Origin: Moraxellaceae bacterium
GTDB taxonomy: Bacteria; Pseudomonadota; Gammaproteobacteria; Pseudomonadales; Moraxellaceae
Assembly: GCA_030646295.1 (NCBI GenBank)
Contig: JAUSND010000024.1
Span: 1 to 64,000, forward strand
Length of the DNA: 64,000 bases
Direction: 5' to 3'
The position numbers were made by a program, and so were the translations under genes. Numbering within the stretch: the first letter of the stretch is position 1; every line of letters starts with the position of its first letter. Positions 32,850 through 42,840 of this stretch are shown piece after piece. The notes beneath the pieces were generated by a model. That model was not told the origin of the DNA, made no database searches, and worked only from the letters and a program-made list of their open reading frames with translations.

Positions 32850-34526
32850 TCAGGAGCGATGACCACGCTCGGTCCACCAGATATTGATCAGCATCCAGCT
32901 CCAGTACACCGTACACCCCATCAGGCTCAATATCCCCAGCACATGCAGACCAAGCAGATGCGGCCCTGAAGGGATTTGCGTGATGAGGCCGCCGACAATG
33001 AAAAGACTGGCCAGCAGAATGGCACGCGACTGGCGATGGCTTGCTTTTTCAAGACGGTTAACCAGCTTCTCCAGCTCGCCGGAATCAAGTGCCGGTGCCA
33101 TGGGCATGCCGTTGGCAGCCGTGCCAAACATTGGCGTCGCCGGATTATAAAGACGATCCACCGCATCCAGCGCACGGACCCGGAAGGACTTCGCCAGCAT
33201 TTTCGGTGAATAGCGATTGACCAGCGTTCGCTTGAGGAGTGGCGCGGCCTCTTCCATCAACTGGAAATCCGGATCAATCAGGCGACCAAACCCTTCCAGC
33301 GTGACACAGGCCTTCACCAGCAGGGTAATGTCGCTGGGCAGGCGTACCGCATGGTTTCTCAGGATGGAGGCCACATCATTCAGCAAGGCGGTGACATCCA
33401 GCTCACCTATCGGCACACCGTCAAAGCGCTCCAGCAGACTGCTCACTTCCGCATTAAGCGCCTCGCGATTGACATAACGTCCGCCAGCCCACTCCACCAG
33501 CACCATGGTGGCATTCTCGGACTCCTGCATGAGCACGCAACGAATCAGCCGGATGAGCTGATCCCGTCGGGTTGGCGTCAGACGTCCCACCATACCGAAA
33601 TCAAGCATGGCAATCCGGTTGCCGGGCAGAATGATGAAATTACCCGGGTGCGGATCGGCATGAAAAAAACCGTCCTCCAGCATCATCTTCCAGATCGCAC
33701 GTGCACCCCGACGGGCAATCTGCTTGCGATCACCGCCGGTTGCATCAATCTCGTCAATTTTCTTGGAGGGAATGCCGCGAATGAACTCCTGGACATTCAG
33801 GTCTTCACTGGTCCATTGCCAGTAAATCTTTGGCACCTTGATGAAATCAAGCTCGCGCAGGTTTTCACGCATGCGATCGGCATTGCGCGCCTCCACACTG
33901 AAATCAAGTTCACGCGTCAGTGACCGCTCGAACTCCTGCATGATCTCTACAGGCTGATACCGGCGCATTTCCGGTGACTGTGCTTCGGCAATTTCTGCAA
34001 TCTTGCGCATCAGTCGCAAGTCCGCCTCGATCTTGGCCTCGATGCCAGGCTTGCGGATCTTCAGGACAACTTCTTCACCCGACAGGGTCACCGCGCGATG
34101 CACCTGGGCCATGGAGGCCGTACCGACCGGCAACTCATCAACCTCGCGAAAACACTCCTCAAGCCGCAACCCAAGGCTGGACTCGATCTGTGGTTTAAGC
34201 TGGGCAAAGGGCAACGCCTTTGTCTGATCCTGCAACTCTTCAAGCTGGGCAATCCACTCCGGCGACAGCAAATCAACGCGTGTCGCCAGAATCTGTCCGA
34301 ACTTCACAAAGGTCGGGCCCATTTCCTCCAGCGCCAGACGTGCGCGCACCTCCGGCGGCTGGCGGCGGATTTCTGCCGGCAACTCCCGATTGAACCAGCG
34401 CTCAAACAGGTCGGCACGTCCCTCCATGCCCAGCCACTTGACCATGTCATCAAAGCCATAGCGCAGCAGGATGCCGACCAGCTCGCGCAGACGCCTCAGC
34501 TCACGGGTTCCGGTAAAAATGCTCAT
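32850..34526 (-). CDS. ABC1/UbiB-family atypical kinase, second paralogue
   Basis: A 558-residue ABC1/AarF-type protein. The family KxGQ motif is FVKFGQILATRVDLLSPEW, the alanine-rich loop region is GTASMAQVH, and the metal-binding motif is LDFGMVGRL with a normal DFG. The catalytic-loop segment FHADPHPGNF is present. Two C-terminal membrane helices (about 505-525 and 530-550) anchor it. It differs from the canonical ubiquinone-operon UbiB at 58457, so the genome has at least two paralogues. It follows hemE after 28 bases and is probably cotranscribed with it; a link to quinone or lipid homeostasis is inferred from family. Confidence 0.9.
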   Translation of the reverse strand: MSIFTGTRELRRLRELVGILLRYGFDDMVKWLGMEGRADLFERWFNRELPAEIRRQPPEVRARLALEEMGPTFVKFGQILATRVDLLSPEWIAQLEELQDQTKALPFAQLKPQIESSLGLRLEECFREVDELPVGTASMAQVHRAVTLSGEEVVLKIRKPGIEAKIEADLRLMRKIAEIAEAQSPEMRRYQPVEIMQEFERSLTRELDFSVEARNADRMRENLRELDFIKVPKIYWQWTSEDLNVQEFIRGIPSKKIDEIDATGGDRKQIARRGARAIWKMMLEDGFFHADPHPGNFIILPGNRIAMLDFGMVGRLTPTRRDQLIRLIRCVLMQESENATMVLVEWAGGRYVNREALNAEVSSLLERFDGVPIGELDVTALLNDVASILRNHAVRLPSDITLLVKACVTLEGFGRLIDPDFQLMEEAAPLLKRTLVNRYSPKMLAKSFRVRALDAVDRLYNPATPMFGTAANGMPMAPALDSGELEKLVNRLEKASHRQSRAILLASLFIVGGLITQIPSGPHLLGLHVLGILSLMGCTVYWSWMLINIWWTERGHRS

Positions 34527-34554
34527 CCCTTGCTCCTGTCCTTAGCGCGCCCGA

Positions 34555-35619
34555 TCAACCATGGTAGCGGCCAGACAACTCGTGCACGGCATCAATAAAC
34601 ACACCAGCATTGGCCGGATCAACTTTCTGGTCAATGCCATGGCCCAGGTTGAACACATGGCCGTTGCCACGACCAAAACCCTCCAGGATGCGTGCCACTT
34701 CGGCACGAATGCGCTCCGGTCCGGCAAACAGCATGCTGGGGTCCATATTGCCCTGCAGCGCTACACGGTCGCCCACTTCGGCACGGGCCCGCGTGATGTC
34801 CGTTGTCCAGTCCAGTCCCAGCGCATCCGCACCGGCATTGGCCATGTCGGTCAGCCACTGGCCGCCGCCCTTGGTGAACAGGATGACCGGCACACGACGC
34901 CCTTCATTTTCACGAATCAGCCCGGCCACGATTTTCTGCATATAGGACAGCGAGAACTCACGATAGAACGGTCCCGGCAACACGCCACCCCAGGTATCAA
35001 AAATCTGCACGGCCTGGGCACCGGCACGAATCTGCGCATTCAGATAATCAATGACCGACAGCGCGATCTTGTCGAGCAGGGCATGCGCCAGCTCGGGTGT
35101 GTCATAGATCATGCGCTTGATGGTATGGAAGTCGCGCGAAGAACCGCCTTCCACCATATAGGTCGCCAGCGTCCATGGACTACCGGAAAAACCGATCAGG
35201 GGAACACTGCCCCCCAGCGCGGCGCGAATCGTTTTCACGGCCGCCATCACGTAATCCAGGTCACGAGCCGCATCCGGTACCGGCAAGGCCGCAATATCAG
35301 CCTCGGTGCGCACCGTCTTGCGAAACCGGGGGCCCTCTCCCGCCTCGAAATACAGACCCAGCCCCATGGCATCCGGGATGGTCAGGATGTCGGAGAACAG
35401 GATGGCGGCATCGAGGGGGTAACGTTCCAGCGGCTGCAGTGTCACCTCGCACGCCAGCTCGGCGTTCTTGCACAGTGCCATGAAGTCACCTGCCCGGGTG
35501 CGGGTGGCACGGTACTCCGGCAGATAGCGCCCGGCCTGACGCATCATCCAGACAGGGGTCACGTCCACCGGCTGACGCAGCAGGGCACGCAGGAAACGAT
35601 CATTCTTGAGTTCAGTCAT
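34555..35619 (-). CDS. hemE: uroporphyrinogen decarboxylase
   Basis: A 354-residue cytoplasmic haem-biosynthesis enzyme that converts uroporphyrinogen III to coproporphyrinogen III. Signatures are [14 protein letters not shown] near residue 23 and [18 protein letters not shown] in the middle; the substrate-binding aspartate lies in [14 protein letters not shown]. The ATG at 35619 follows GAGGTGGA and gives the usual length; the frame extends to 35688 without support. It heads a minus-strand group with the ABC1 kinase gene. Haem supply would serve the cytochromes encoded elsewhere in the window. Confidence 0.97.
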   Translation of the reverse strand: MTELKNDRFLRALLRQPVDVTPVWMMRQAGRYLPEYRATRTRAGDFMALCKNAELACEVTLQPLERYPLDAAILFSDILTIPDAMGLGLYFEAGEGPRFRKTVRTEADIAALPVPDAARDLDYVMAAVKTIRAALGGSVPLIGFSGSPWTLATYMVEGGSSRDFHTIKRMIYDTPELAHALLDKIALSVIDYLNAQIRAGAQAVQIFDTWGGVLPGPFYREFSLSYMQKIVAGLIRENEGRRVPVILFTKGGGQWLTDMANAGADALGLDWTTDITRARAEVGDRVALQGNMDPSMLFAGPERIRAEVARILEGFGRGNGHVFNLGHGIDQKVDPANAGVFIDAVHELSGRYHG

Positions 35620-35694
35620 GGGAGAGTCCACCTCGGCGAGGGCGCCTATTGTACGGGGCTGACCACCAACTTTCCCCCCTACCCGCATATTTCA

Positions 35695-35719
35695 TAATGG
35701 AATAAGCATGATCCCATTA
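35695..35719. promoter_or_regulatory. inverted repeat TAATGG-N13-CCATTA, candidate operator
   Basis: Two perfect 6-base arms (35695-35700 and 35714-35719) lie in the AT-rich region between the divergent hemE and sulfite exporter-like genes. Arm length and spacing suit a dimeric regulator, but no specific family can be named. Confidence 0.4.
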
Positions 35720-35774
35720 GTTATTTTTATATCTTTAGCTGGTTTTGTACTGTAGCTGCCACACAGGAGCACTC

Positions 35775-36749
35775 ATGAAACCGCGCCGCATAGACCTCAG
35801 CCAGTACGAACAAGCCGCCGAACACGAAGAGCTGGGCCTGCCTCCGCTGGAGGCCACCGTTACCCAGGTTGGCGCACACCCCTTCCGGCATGACCTTTTC
35901 CTGCTGGTGTTTCTGCCGCTTCTCGCGCTGGCGCTGTATCTGCTGGGTCTCTGGCTGCTGCCCGCCGGCTGGCAACCTGTGCTCGCCGAAGTCAGTCATG
36001 GCGTGGCCGACAAGGCGTTCTGGCTGGCGGCCGGAGTCGGCCTGTTTGCCCAGATCATCGATGGCGCCCTTGGCATGGCCTACGGCATCACCGCCACTAC
36101 TTTCCTGCTGACAACCGGAGTGCCGCCAGCTGCCGCCTCCGCCTCGGTCCACATTGCCGAAATCTTCACCACCGGATTTTCAGGCATCTCGCACTGGCGC
36201 TTCGGCAACGTCAACAAGGCCCTGTTCAAACGCCTGCTGATTCCCGGCATGGCTGGTGCCATTTCCGGCGCCTGGATCATCACCAGCGTGGATGGTGATC
36301 TCATCAAGCCCTGGATCTCGGCCTACCTCGTTGTCATGGGGCTGTACGTGCTGAGCAAGGCCTTCCGCCACATCAAGCCCAACAAGCAGCCGCCCAGGCA
36401 TGTTGCGGCACTGGCATTGACCGGCGGCTTCGTGGATGCGGTAGGTGGCGGTGGCTGGGGCCCGGTGGTCACTACGTCACTGATTGGCACCGGTCAGGAT
36501 CCGCGCACCACCATCGGCACCGTCAATGCCGCCGAATTCTTCCTGGCGATTGCCGGCGGCCTGACCTTTGCACTGCTGATCGGCTTTACGCACTGGCAGG
36601 TCATTGCCGGCCTTGTGGTGGGCGGCCTGTTTGCTGCACCGTTTGCGGCCTGGCTCTGCAAGCACTTGCATGCCCGCACCCTGCTCATCATGGTTGGCGT
36701 GATTGTTACTGTCATCAGCAGCTTCAACCTTTGGCAGGCACTGTCCTGA
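35775..36749 (+). CDS. TauE/SafE family sulfite exporter-like membrane protein
   Basis: A 324-residue inner-membrane protein of the TauE/SafE (DUF81) family. After a soluble N-terminal 40 residues there are about eight helices. Repeated family sequences are seen at IIDGALGMAYGITATTFLL and GGFVDAVGGGGWGPVVTTSL, the two halves of the inverted-repeat fold. Members export sulfite, sulfoacetate or related organic anions; the substrate here is unknown. The ATG at 35775 follows AGGAG; a TTG at 35745 in frame was rejected. No sulfur-oxidation genes are close. Confidence 0.9.
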   Translation: MKPRRIDLSQYEQAAEHEELGLPPLEATVTQVGAHPFRHDLFLLVFLPLLALALYLLGLWLLPAGWQPVLAEVSHGVADKAFWLAAGVGLFAQIIDGALGMAYGITATTFLLTTGVPPAAASASVHIAEIFTTGFSGISHWRFGNVNKALFKRLLIPGMAGAISGAWIITSVDGDLIKPWISAYLVVMGLYVLSKAFRHIKPNKQPPRHVAALALTGGFVDAVGGGGWGPVVTTSLIGTGQDPRTTIGTVNAAEFFLAIAGGLTFALLIGFTHWQVIAGLVVGGLFAAPFAAWLCKHLHARTLLIMVGVIVTVISSFNLWQALS

Positions 36750-36783
36750 GACACATCACCAGCGATGCGCCGCCCTGACACCA

Positions 36784-37677
36784 CTAATCAGCCAGAGCGG
36801 CCGTCAGCTTGCCTTGGTCGGCCGGATCAAGGCGGCTGGCATCGCCACTCAGCGCATAGTCCATGAACCTTAGCATGCGTGGCACCGAGGCTTTGCGGAA
36901 GCGCGCAAATGCCTCGGTATGCCCACCGCCATGCAAGGTCCACAGCAGCTTGGGCGTCCCCGCCCGCTCATACAACCGGTCACTGTGTGATGCGGGCACG
37001 ACCGAATCCTGATCACCGTGGATGAGCAACAGTGGTACCGGCGCAATATGCCCGATGACAGGCTCCGGGCTTAATCCACCGCTCACAATCAAGGGGCTGA
37101 ACGGCCAGAGCAGATAGCCCAGCACAGGAATCTGCAGCATTTTTTCGCGGCCTATCCGGCTGTAACTGCTGAACGCAGAATCGGCAATCACGGCCCTCAA
37201 TCCAGGCAGTTTTTCACGCCCTGCCAGCGCCAGCGCATTGGCCCCGCCCAGACTCTGGCCCAGCAGGATCATCTGCGCCGGATTTACATCCTTGCGTGCC
37301 AGTGCATAAAACCAGCTGGCTTTTGCATCCGCCAGCAAGCCTTCACGGGAGGGCTTGCCCGAGGACAGGCCATAACCCCGGTAATCGGGAATCAACACGT
37401 TGTAGCCTGCCGCCGGCAACCAGTCGACATACGACGCATGCGCCGTCAGGTTCTGCGCATTGCCATGCAGATACACCACTGTCGCCCTGGCCTCGCCATG
37501 GGCTTTCAGGAACCAGCCATGCAGGCGCACATTATCCGTGCTGTCGATCCAGACATCCTCATGCGGAACCGGCGTGACCAGCCTTGGCTCGTAATCCACA
37601 CGGTCCGGGTAGTAAAACAACCTGTTTGCACAACCACCAAGTATCAGCACAAACATCATCACCACCAGAAGGCGCAT
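36784..37677 (-). CDS. alpha/beta hydrolase lipoprotein
   Basis: A 297-residue predicted lipoprotein: signal MRLLVVMMFVLILGGC with lipobox LGGC (Cys16). The hydrolase domain shows the oxyanion segment VVYLHGNAQNLTAH, the nucleophile elbow GQSLGG, the acid in LLIHGDQDSVVP and the histidine in GGGHTEAF. It resembles the YfhR/BEM46-type hydrolases. Substrate unknown; it probably acts on the periplasmic side of the envelope. It lies downstream of the pil/aro/damX group on the same strand but is separated from it by a terminator (37744-37774). Confidence 0.9.
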   Translation of the reverse strand: MRLLVVMMFVLILGGCANRLFYYPDRVDYEPRLVTPVPHEDVWIDSTDNVRLHGWFLKAHGEARATVVYLHGNAQNLTAHASYVDWLPAAGYNVLIPDYRGYGLSSGKPSREGLLADAKASWFYALARKDVNPAQMILLGQSLGGANALALAGREKLPGLRAVIADSAFSSYSRIGREKMLQIPVLGYLLWPFSPLIVSGGLSPEPVIGHIAPVPLLLIHGDQDSVVPASHSDRLYERAGTPKLLWTLHGGGHTEAFARFRKASVPRMLRFMDYALSGDASRLDPADQGKLTAALAD

Positions 37678-37743
37678 GCTCTCTCCTTAAACCAGCCATC
37701 ACGACACACGGTATTACAGCACGCCTGAACGCACCGCTGACCT

Positions 37744-37774
37744 GAAAAAAAGCCCGCATCAGCGGGCCTTTTTC
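37744..37774 (-). terminator. intrinsic terminator of the pil-aro-damX operon
   Basis: GCCCGC (37752-37757) and GCGGGC (37762-37767) form a stem with loop ATCA, flanked by A and T tracts. On the minus strand the stem is followed by a run of seven T. It lies about 37 bases after the damX-like stop and before the hydrolase gene. Confidence 0.88.
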
Positions 37775-37810
37775 AAACAATACTCTGGCAGCAGCCAGAA
37801 AAACCATCCC

Positions 37811-38458
37811 TCACGGCAACGGAGCCGGCTGTACCGGCGCCTCATCCGGAACCGGAACCGGTGCAGGTGTCACTTCCTCCGCCACATCAACCGTTGCAGC
37901 GGCCGCAGCCTCGGCCGCTGCCAGCGCATCCTGATACGACCCCATACTGCGGGGGAAAGGACGGGCACCATCCGGCATGCGCATGGACTCGGACGACCCC
38001 AGCGCCATCTCACGACTGGAATAGGAGCCCGTGGTCACCACATACCAGGTCTGCCCATCCTGCGGATGCACGAAGTAGACATAGTTCGCCCGATCCTCCA
38101 GACCGGAAAGAAAGCGCTTCACCGTCGACTCATCCTGGGACGCCAGCACCTGCAATGACCAGCTGTCTGGCGACTGCGCACGCACCCAGTCCTTGTCCCG
38201 GAATTCGGGACCATGAGCAATCGGCACTACGGCGGCCGCCACAGGACTCACGCCCCCCGCAAATGGCACCAGATCGGAGAGCCGGCCAAAGTCAGCCGTG
38301 AACCGTACGGTTGAGGCCGCTTTTTCTTCCGGCGTCTGCAAGGTCTGCACCAGCGGGCCAGGCCCCTTCTGCCACGCCAGCAGCAACACCACCACAACCA
38401 GTCCCGTCAGGCTAACCAGCAGGCCTGACAACATGAGGGGGACCTTTTTAGCAATCAT
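37811..38458 (-). CDS. damX: SPOR-domain membrane protein, short DamX-like
   Basis: A 215-residue inner-membrane protein with one N-terminal helix (residues about 10-30) and a SPOR-like domain at about 99-176 ([35 protein letters not shown]), which in this family binds peptidoglycan lacking stem peptides at the division site. A Pro/Ala-rich tail of about 40 residues follows the domain, which is unusual since SPOR domains are normally terminal. The AAA+-like part of enterobacterial DamX is missing. It overlaps aroB by 4 bases, the normal place of damX, so the assignment rests mainly on domain plus position. Confidence 0.78.
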   Translation of the reverse strand: MIAKKVPLMLSGLLVSLTGLVVVVLLLAWQKGPGPLVQTLQTPEEKAASTVRFTADFGRLSDLVPFAGGVSPVAAAVVPIAHGPEFRDKDWVRAQSPDSWSLQVLASQDESTVKRFLSGLEDRANYVYFVHPQDGQTWYVVTTGSYSSREMALGSSESMRMPDGARPFPRSMGSYQDALAAAEAAAAATVDVAEEVTPAPVPVPDEAPVQPAPLP

Positions 38459-39546
38459 CGGGGCACCCCGAGAGCGGCACCGGCCTGCAAGGTTTCGCGC
38501 AGCAGCTCAGCAGGTGCCGTACTGACCACGGCCTCACCCAGATGTTTCAGCAGCACCAGACGCAATTGCCCGTCCTTGACCTTCTTGTCGACGGACATGT
38601 GATCCAGATACTCACCGGCAGACATCTCCGGCGGCAGCACCGGCAGGCCGGCCTGCAGCAGAATGCCTCTTGTGCGCTGGACATCAGCCCCGGTCAACCA
38701 GCCCAGACGCATGGACAGGTCGGCTGCCATCAGCATGCCCGTTGCCACTGCCTCACCATGCAACCAGACGCCATAGCCCATGCCGGTCTCGATGGCATGG
38801 CCAAAGGTATGTCCCAGGTTGAGCAGGGCACGAACATCATTCTGTTCCAGTTCGTCAGCTGCCACGACGGCAGCCTTGTTCTCGCATGAACGCCGGATGG
38901 CGTCAGCCAGCGCCGCCGGATCACGGGCGACCAGCGCGGGCATGCTGGCCTCCAGCCACTCAAGAAAAGGCAGATCGCGAATCAGGCCATACTTTATGAC
39001 TTCCGCAATGCCGGCACGCAGCTCCCGGTCCGGCAAGGTACCCAGCACGTCCGTATCGATAACGACCACATTGGGCTGTTTGAACGCGCCAATCATGTTC
39101 TTGCCCAGCGCATGATTGACGCCGGTCTTGCCGCCGACCGATGAATCAACCTGTGCAAGCAGGGTGGTCGGAATCTGGATGAAGTCGACGCCACGCTGGT
39201 AAGCCGCTGCGGCAAAACCGGTCATGTCACCGACCACGCCACCACCCAGGGCAATCAGCGTACAGTCGCGATTGAAACGATGCTTGAGCAGGGCTGTGAA
39301 AATGAGGTCCAGATGCGCAAGGTCCTTGTAGGCCTCGCCATCAGGCAGGATGCACTCCGCCACCACACAGTCACCCAGCGCGGCCCGCAGGCGCTCAAGA
39401 TACAGGGGGGCCACGGTGGTATTGCTGACGATCAGCACTTGTTTGCCACGAATATATGGCTGCAGCAGGCCGGCCTGGCCAAGCAGGCCGGAACCGATGT
39501 GAATGGGGTAGGAGCGCGCACCCAGCGCAACGTCAAGCGTATGCAT
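38455..39546 (-). CDS. aroB: 3-dehydroquinate synthase
   Basis: A 363-residue cytoplasmic enzyme, second step of the shikimate pathway (DAHP to 3-dehydroquinate). NAD-binding and active-site regions are visible: [50 protein letters not shown] and [12 protein letters not shown], containing the zinc-ligand histidine and acidic residues. The ATG at 39546 matches family starts ([18 protein letters not shown]); an in-frame TTG at 39564 was not used. It lies between aroK and damX in the conserved pilQ-aroK-aroB-damX order. Confidence 0.97.
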   Translation of the reverse strand: MHTLDVALGARSYPIHIGSGLLGQAGLLQPYIRGKQVLIVSNTTVAPLYLERLRAALGDCVVAECILPDGEAYKDLAHLDLIFTALLKHRFNRDCTLIALGGGVVGDMTGFAAAAYQRGVDFIQIPTTLLAQVDSSVGGKTGVNHALGKNMIGAFKQPNVVVIDTDVLGTLPDRELRAGIAEVIKYGLIRDLPFLEWLEASMPALVARDPAALADAIRRSCENKAAVVAADELEQNDVRALLNLGHTFGHAIETGMGYGVWLHGEAVATGMLMAADLSMRLGWLTGADVQRTRGILLQAGLPVLPPEMSAGEYLDHMSVDKKVKDGQLRLVLLKHLGEAVVSTAPAELLRETLQAGAALGVPR

Positions 39547-39577
39547 GAAAGCCGGACTGACCAAGATGAAAGAAACG

Positions 39578-40111
39578 CTATTCTAGCGCTTCGCGTGCCT
39601 CAAGGGCATGAATGATTCGCATCGCCACATCCCGTGCACCACCACCTTCCGTCGGCATGATGATGTGTGCGGCCTCGCGGTACAGCGGGTCGCGCATGGC
39701 CATGAGCTCTGTCAGGCGCTGCCGGGGATCGGGCGTCTGCAGAAGGGGCCGGTTACGGTCGCGGGCCGTACGCTCCAGCTGGATGGAAACAGGGGTATAG
39801 AGATAAACAACCGTGCCCCTGTCATGCAGGTGACGACGATTGCTTTCACGCATGATGGCGCCACCGCCGGTGGCCAGCACGATCTGCTGACGTTGCGTCA
39901 GCAGATCAATCACCGACTCTTCACGCAGCCGGAAGCCCTCTTCCCCTTCCACATCAAATATCCAGGGAATGTTGGCGCCCGTCCGCGCCTCGATCTCGTG
40001 ATCAGAGTCCACGAAATCAAGACGGAGCATCTCGGAAAGCTGGCGGCCGATGGTGGTTTTACCCGCTCCCATCGGCCCGACCAGAAAGATATTGCCACGG
40101 TACTTCTTCAC
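39578..40111 (-). CDS. aroK: shikimate kinase
   Basis: A 177-residue cytoplasmic kinase that phosphorylates shikimate at the 3-hydroxyl. The P-loop [11 protein letters not shown] is at 12-22, the substrate aspartate in [10 protein letters not shown], the GGGA motif in [10 protein letters not shown] and the lid with RDRNRPLLQ. Length and sequence are normal for AroK. It starts 21 bases after pilQ and is followed by aroB after some 30 bases, in the conserved order of many Gammaproteobacteria. Confidence 0.97.
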   Translation of the reverse strand: MKKYRGNIFLVGPMGAGKTTIGRQLSEMLRLDFVDSDHEIEARTGANIPWIFDVEGEEGFRLREESVIDLLTQRQQIVLATGGGAIMRESNRRHLHDRGTVVYLYTPVSIQLERTARDRNRPLLQTPDPRQRLTELMAMRDPLYREAAHIIMPTEGGGARDVAMRIIHALEAREALE

Positions 40112-40132
40112 AACGCGGCCAACACCTTCAGA

Positions 40133-42286
40133 TTACTTGTTTGCTGCCAGAGCATCGGTCGCCAGGCGCGGGGTCACGAAGATCAGCAGTTCCTGCTTGT
40201 TGGTACGTGTCACGTCCTTGCGGAAGAGACGGCCGAGATAAGGAATGTCACCCAGGAACGGAGTCTTGGTAACACCCTTGGCATTTTCCGTCTTGAAGAT
40301 ACCGCCGAGAACAACTGTCTGGCCATCATTCACCAGCACATTGGTTGCCACACGATTGGTATCGATGGTCACAAGGCCACTTGGCAGGATTTCACCAATG
40401 CTGTCATTGTTAACCAGCAACTCCATGTTGATGCGGCCATCCGGTGTAATGCTCGGTGACACTTCCAGACTGAGCTCGGCGTTGATGAAGCGGGTCGATG
40501 TCGCACCGGAAGAGGAGGCTTCCAGGTAGGGAATCTGGGTGCCGGCAGCGATACGGGCCTTTTGCTTGTCCGCTGTCAGCACCTTTGGTGTGGCTACAAT
40601 TTCGCCATTACCATCGGACTGCAGGGCAGACAGCTCCAGATCCAGCAGCAGATTGTCAGAGTCAATAAGGCCTACGGCCAGGGAAGTCGCACCAGCCCCG
40701 GTAACGCCCATGTCAACCACCAGATCCGTCGGGGTTTCCAGCTCATATTCTCGAACGATGTAGTCAACGCCACCAAGTGTTTTACTTTTAAGCTCACTGG
40801 CGAACTGTGTCTCAACCAGCGTCTGATGCGTACCGCCGGTCACGTAACGGCGCTTACCTTGGTCGTCATCACGTGTCACGCCCCACTTCACACCCAGTTC
40901 CTTGGCAAAGTCCGTGGTTGCGAGCACGATGCGCGCTTCGATCATCACCTGCTTGATGGGCACATCCAGACGGGTCACCACATCACGGATCTCTTCAATA
41001 CGCTTCGGCGTATCCAGAATGATCAGGGTATTGGTGCGGGAATCCACGGAAGCAGAGCCACGCTCGGACAGCAGCTTGCTCGGGCCGTTGATCAGGCCCA
41101 GCATGTCGGAGGCCTTGGCGTAGTTCACCTGCACAAACTCGGAGCGCAGGGCAGCCAGCTTTTCTGACTGGTTGTTGCTTTCCATTTCCAGGCGCTCACG
41201 CGCCGCAATTTCATCTGCCGGCGCAACCAGCATCACGTTGCCGATGGTGCGCTTGTCCAGCCCCTTGGTCTTGAGAATCAGATCCAGCGCCTGATCCCAC
41301 GGCACATTCTGCAGGCGCAGTGTGATCTTGCCACTTACCGAGTCGCTGGCGACCAGATTAAGCGAAGTAAAGTCGGCAATCAGCTGCAACACCGAACGCA
41401 CTTCGATGTCCTGGAAGTTCAGCGACAGTTTTTCACCCGAGTAGGCAAAATCCTTCTGCTTGCGCTTGTCTTCACGCGTCACCGGTTTGACACTGATGGT
41501 GAGCTTGCTGTCGGTCTGATACGCCAGGTACTCAAACTCCCCTTCCGGCTGAATGATCATCATGCCGTCAGCACCTTCATTGAAGGCATCAATCGACTTG
41601 ACCGGCGTCGCAAAGTCGGTGACATCCAGACGACGGCGCAGACTGTCCGGCACCTTGGCACCCATGAATTTTGCAATGATGCGATTGCCCTGCTGCTGCA
41701 CATCCACAGGTGTAGACCCCTGGGAAAGCTCCACCAGCACCTGGCCATCACCCTGGTCACCGCGGCGGAAATCCACTGCACTGACGCCGAGGGGCTTGCT
41801 GGTCTTGGCAGCGATTGCAGCCACATTGACCACCGGGGCCGTCTTGGCCTGGTTGGCCACTTGTGACTTGCCGATATTGATATAGACCTGATTACCCTCG
41901 ACACGGGTACTGTATGCACTCAACTCGGTCAGGTTGATGATGACACGACTGCGATCACCGCCATCAACAACCGTCAGGCTGCGGGCATTGCCGTTCCCGA
42001 GATTGAAGTATTTTCCAGGCAGTCCGCTGCGAACACCCGGCAAGTCAAAAACGATGCGGGCGGGCTTGTCGATCTTGTAGTCGACCGGCTTCGGCGCATC
42101 CCCGTCAAACCCGAGGCGCACTTCAACCTCATCTCCCGGCAATACAACCGAGTCCACCTGCTCAAGCGCAACACGCTCGGCTGCAGTCACCGAACCCGCC
42201 ATGACACCCAGGCCGATAACGGCAACCCTGATCCAGCGCATCAACATATTATTGTTCCTGGCTGCGTAGTTATTGATTTTATTCAT
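40133..42286 (-). CDS. pilQ: type IV pilus secretin PilQ
   Basis: The outer-membrane secretin through which the type IVa pilus passes. From the ATG at 42286 (GGAG nine bases upstream) it has 717 residues. A signal peptide (AVIGLGVMAGSVTAAE) is followed by AMIN domains that bind peptidoglycan (about residues 30-240), an STN/N0 domain (LSLNFQDIEVRSVLQLIADF), an N1 domain, and the secretin core with the conserved end (GQTVVLGGIFK; VPFLGDIPYLGRLFR-type motif seen as TPFLGDIPYLGRLFR). A start at 42322 overlapping pilP is also possible. It is the last pil gene before aroK. Confidence 0.96.
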   Translation of the reverse strand: MNKINNYAARNNNMLMRWIRVAVIGLGVMAGSVTAAERVALEQVDSVVLPGDEVEVRLGFDGDAPKPVDYKIDKPARIVFDLPGVRSGLPGKYFNLGNGNARSLTVVDGGDRSRVIINLTELSAYSTRVEGNQVYINIGKSQVANQAKTAPVVNVAAIAAKTSKPLGVSAVDFRRGDQGDGQVLVELSQGSTPVDVQQQGNRIIAKFMGAKVPDSLRRRLDVTDFATPVKSIDAFNEGADGMMIIQPEGEFEYLAYQTDSKLTISVKPVTREDKRKQKDFAYSGEKLSLNFQDIEVRSVLQLIADFTSLNLVASDSVSGKITLRLQNVPWDQALDLILKTKGLDKRTIGNVMLVAPADEIAARERLEMESNNQSEKLAALRSEFVQVNYAKASDMLGLINGPSKLLSERGSASVDSRTNTLIILDTPKRIEEIRDVVTRLDVPIKQVMIEARIVLATTDFAKELGVKWGVTRDDDQGKRRYVTGGTHQTLVETQFASELKSKTLGGVDYIVREYELETPTDLVVDMGVTGAGATSLAVGLIDSDNLLLDLELSALQSDGNGEIVATPKVLTADKQKARIAAGTQIPYLEASSSGATSTRFINAELSLEVSPSITPDGRINMELLVNNDSIGEILPSGLVTIDTNRVATNVLVNDGQTVVLGGIFKTENAKGVTKTPFLGDIPYLGRLFRKDVTRTNKQELLIFVTPRLATDALAANK

Positions 42287-42318
42287 GCTTGCAATCTCCA
42301 CGAGTACCGGCTCGTTAA

Positions 42319-42840
42319 TCATTCGCTCAGTGACAGGCTACGGGGACGTTCCACCCACCCATCACGACCGTCAGGTACGATTTCAATGATCGAAACCAGA
42401 TTGGGAGCAACCTCCACAATCTGACCGTGGTTCTTGCCCAGGTAGCTGCCCACCTTCACACGCTGCACTCCGCCATCACCATCTTCGATAAGGGCAAACA
42501 GCGGACCACCAGGCCGTTGCATGGCGCCACGGAAACGCAACGCCTCCAGGCTGAACCGCTCCAGATACTCCTGGGGACGACTCAGGTCCGGCTCCACTTT
42601 CTTGCCGCTGCTCATCAACAGCTGTTCGGCACTGATGGGCGGTGCAAACGGGCTACGCAACTGGTGTGCTGCATAGGTGAATGTCGGCATCGGCGTAAAC
42701 TCGGGTGGCGGCTCGACAGTGCCACGTGGCTTTTGACGAATTGCATCCATCTGGGCCCGGACATCCTCAAAGCTCGCAGAGCAACCACCAAGCATCAGCA
42801 AGGGCAGCACACTCAGTGCCATCAAACGAAGCGGACTCAC
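42319..42840 (-). CDS. pilP: type IV pilus assembly lipoprotein PilP
   Basis: A 173-residue inner-membrane lipoprotein that connects the PilMNO platform to the PilQ secretin. The signal has the lipobox LGGC (Cys20); a Pro-rich unstructured linker (about 35-75) precedes the C-terminal beta domain (RFRGAMQRPGGPLFALIEDG; VKVGSYLGKNHGQIVEV) typical of PilP. It overlaps pilO by 4 bases upstream and reaches the first possible pilQ start by 4 bases, so the set is tightly coupled. Confidence 0.95.
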   Translation of the reverse strand: MSPLRLMALSVLPLLMLGGCSASFEDVRAQMDAIRQKPRGTVEPPPEFTPMPTFTYAAHQLRSPFAPPISAEQLLMSSGKKVEPDLSRPQEYLERFSLEALRFRGAMQRPGGPLFALIEDGDGGVQRVKVGSYLGKNHGQIVEVAPNLVSIIEIVPDGRDGWVERPRSLSLSE

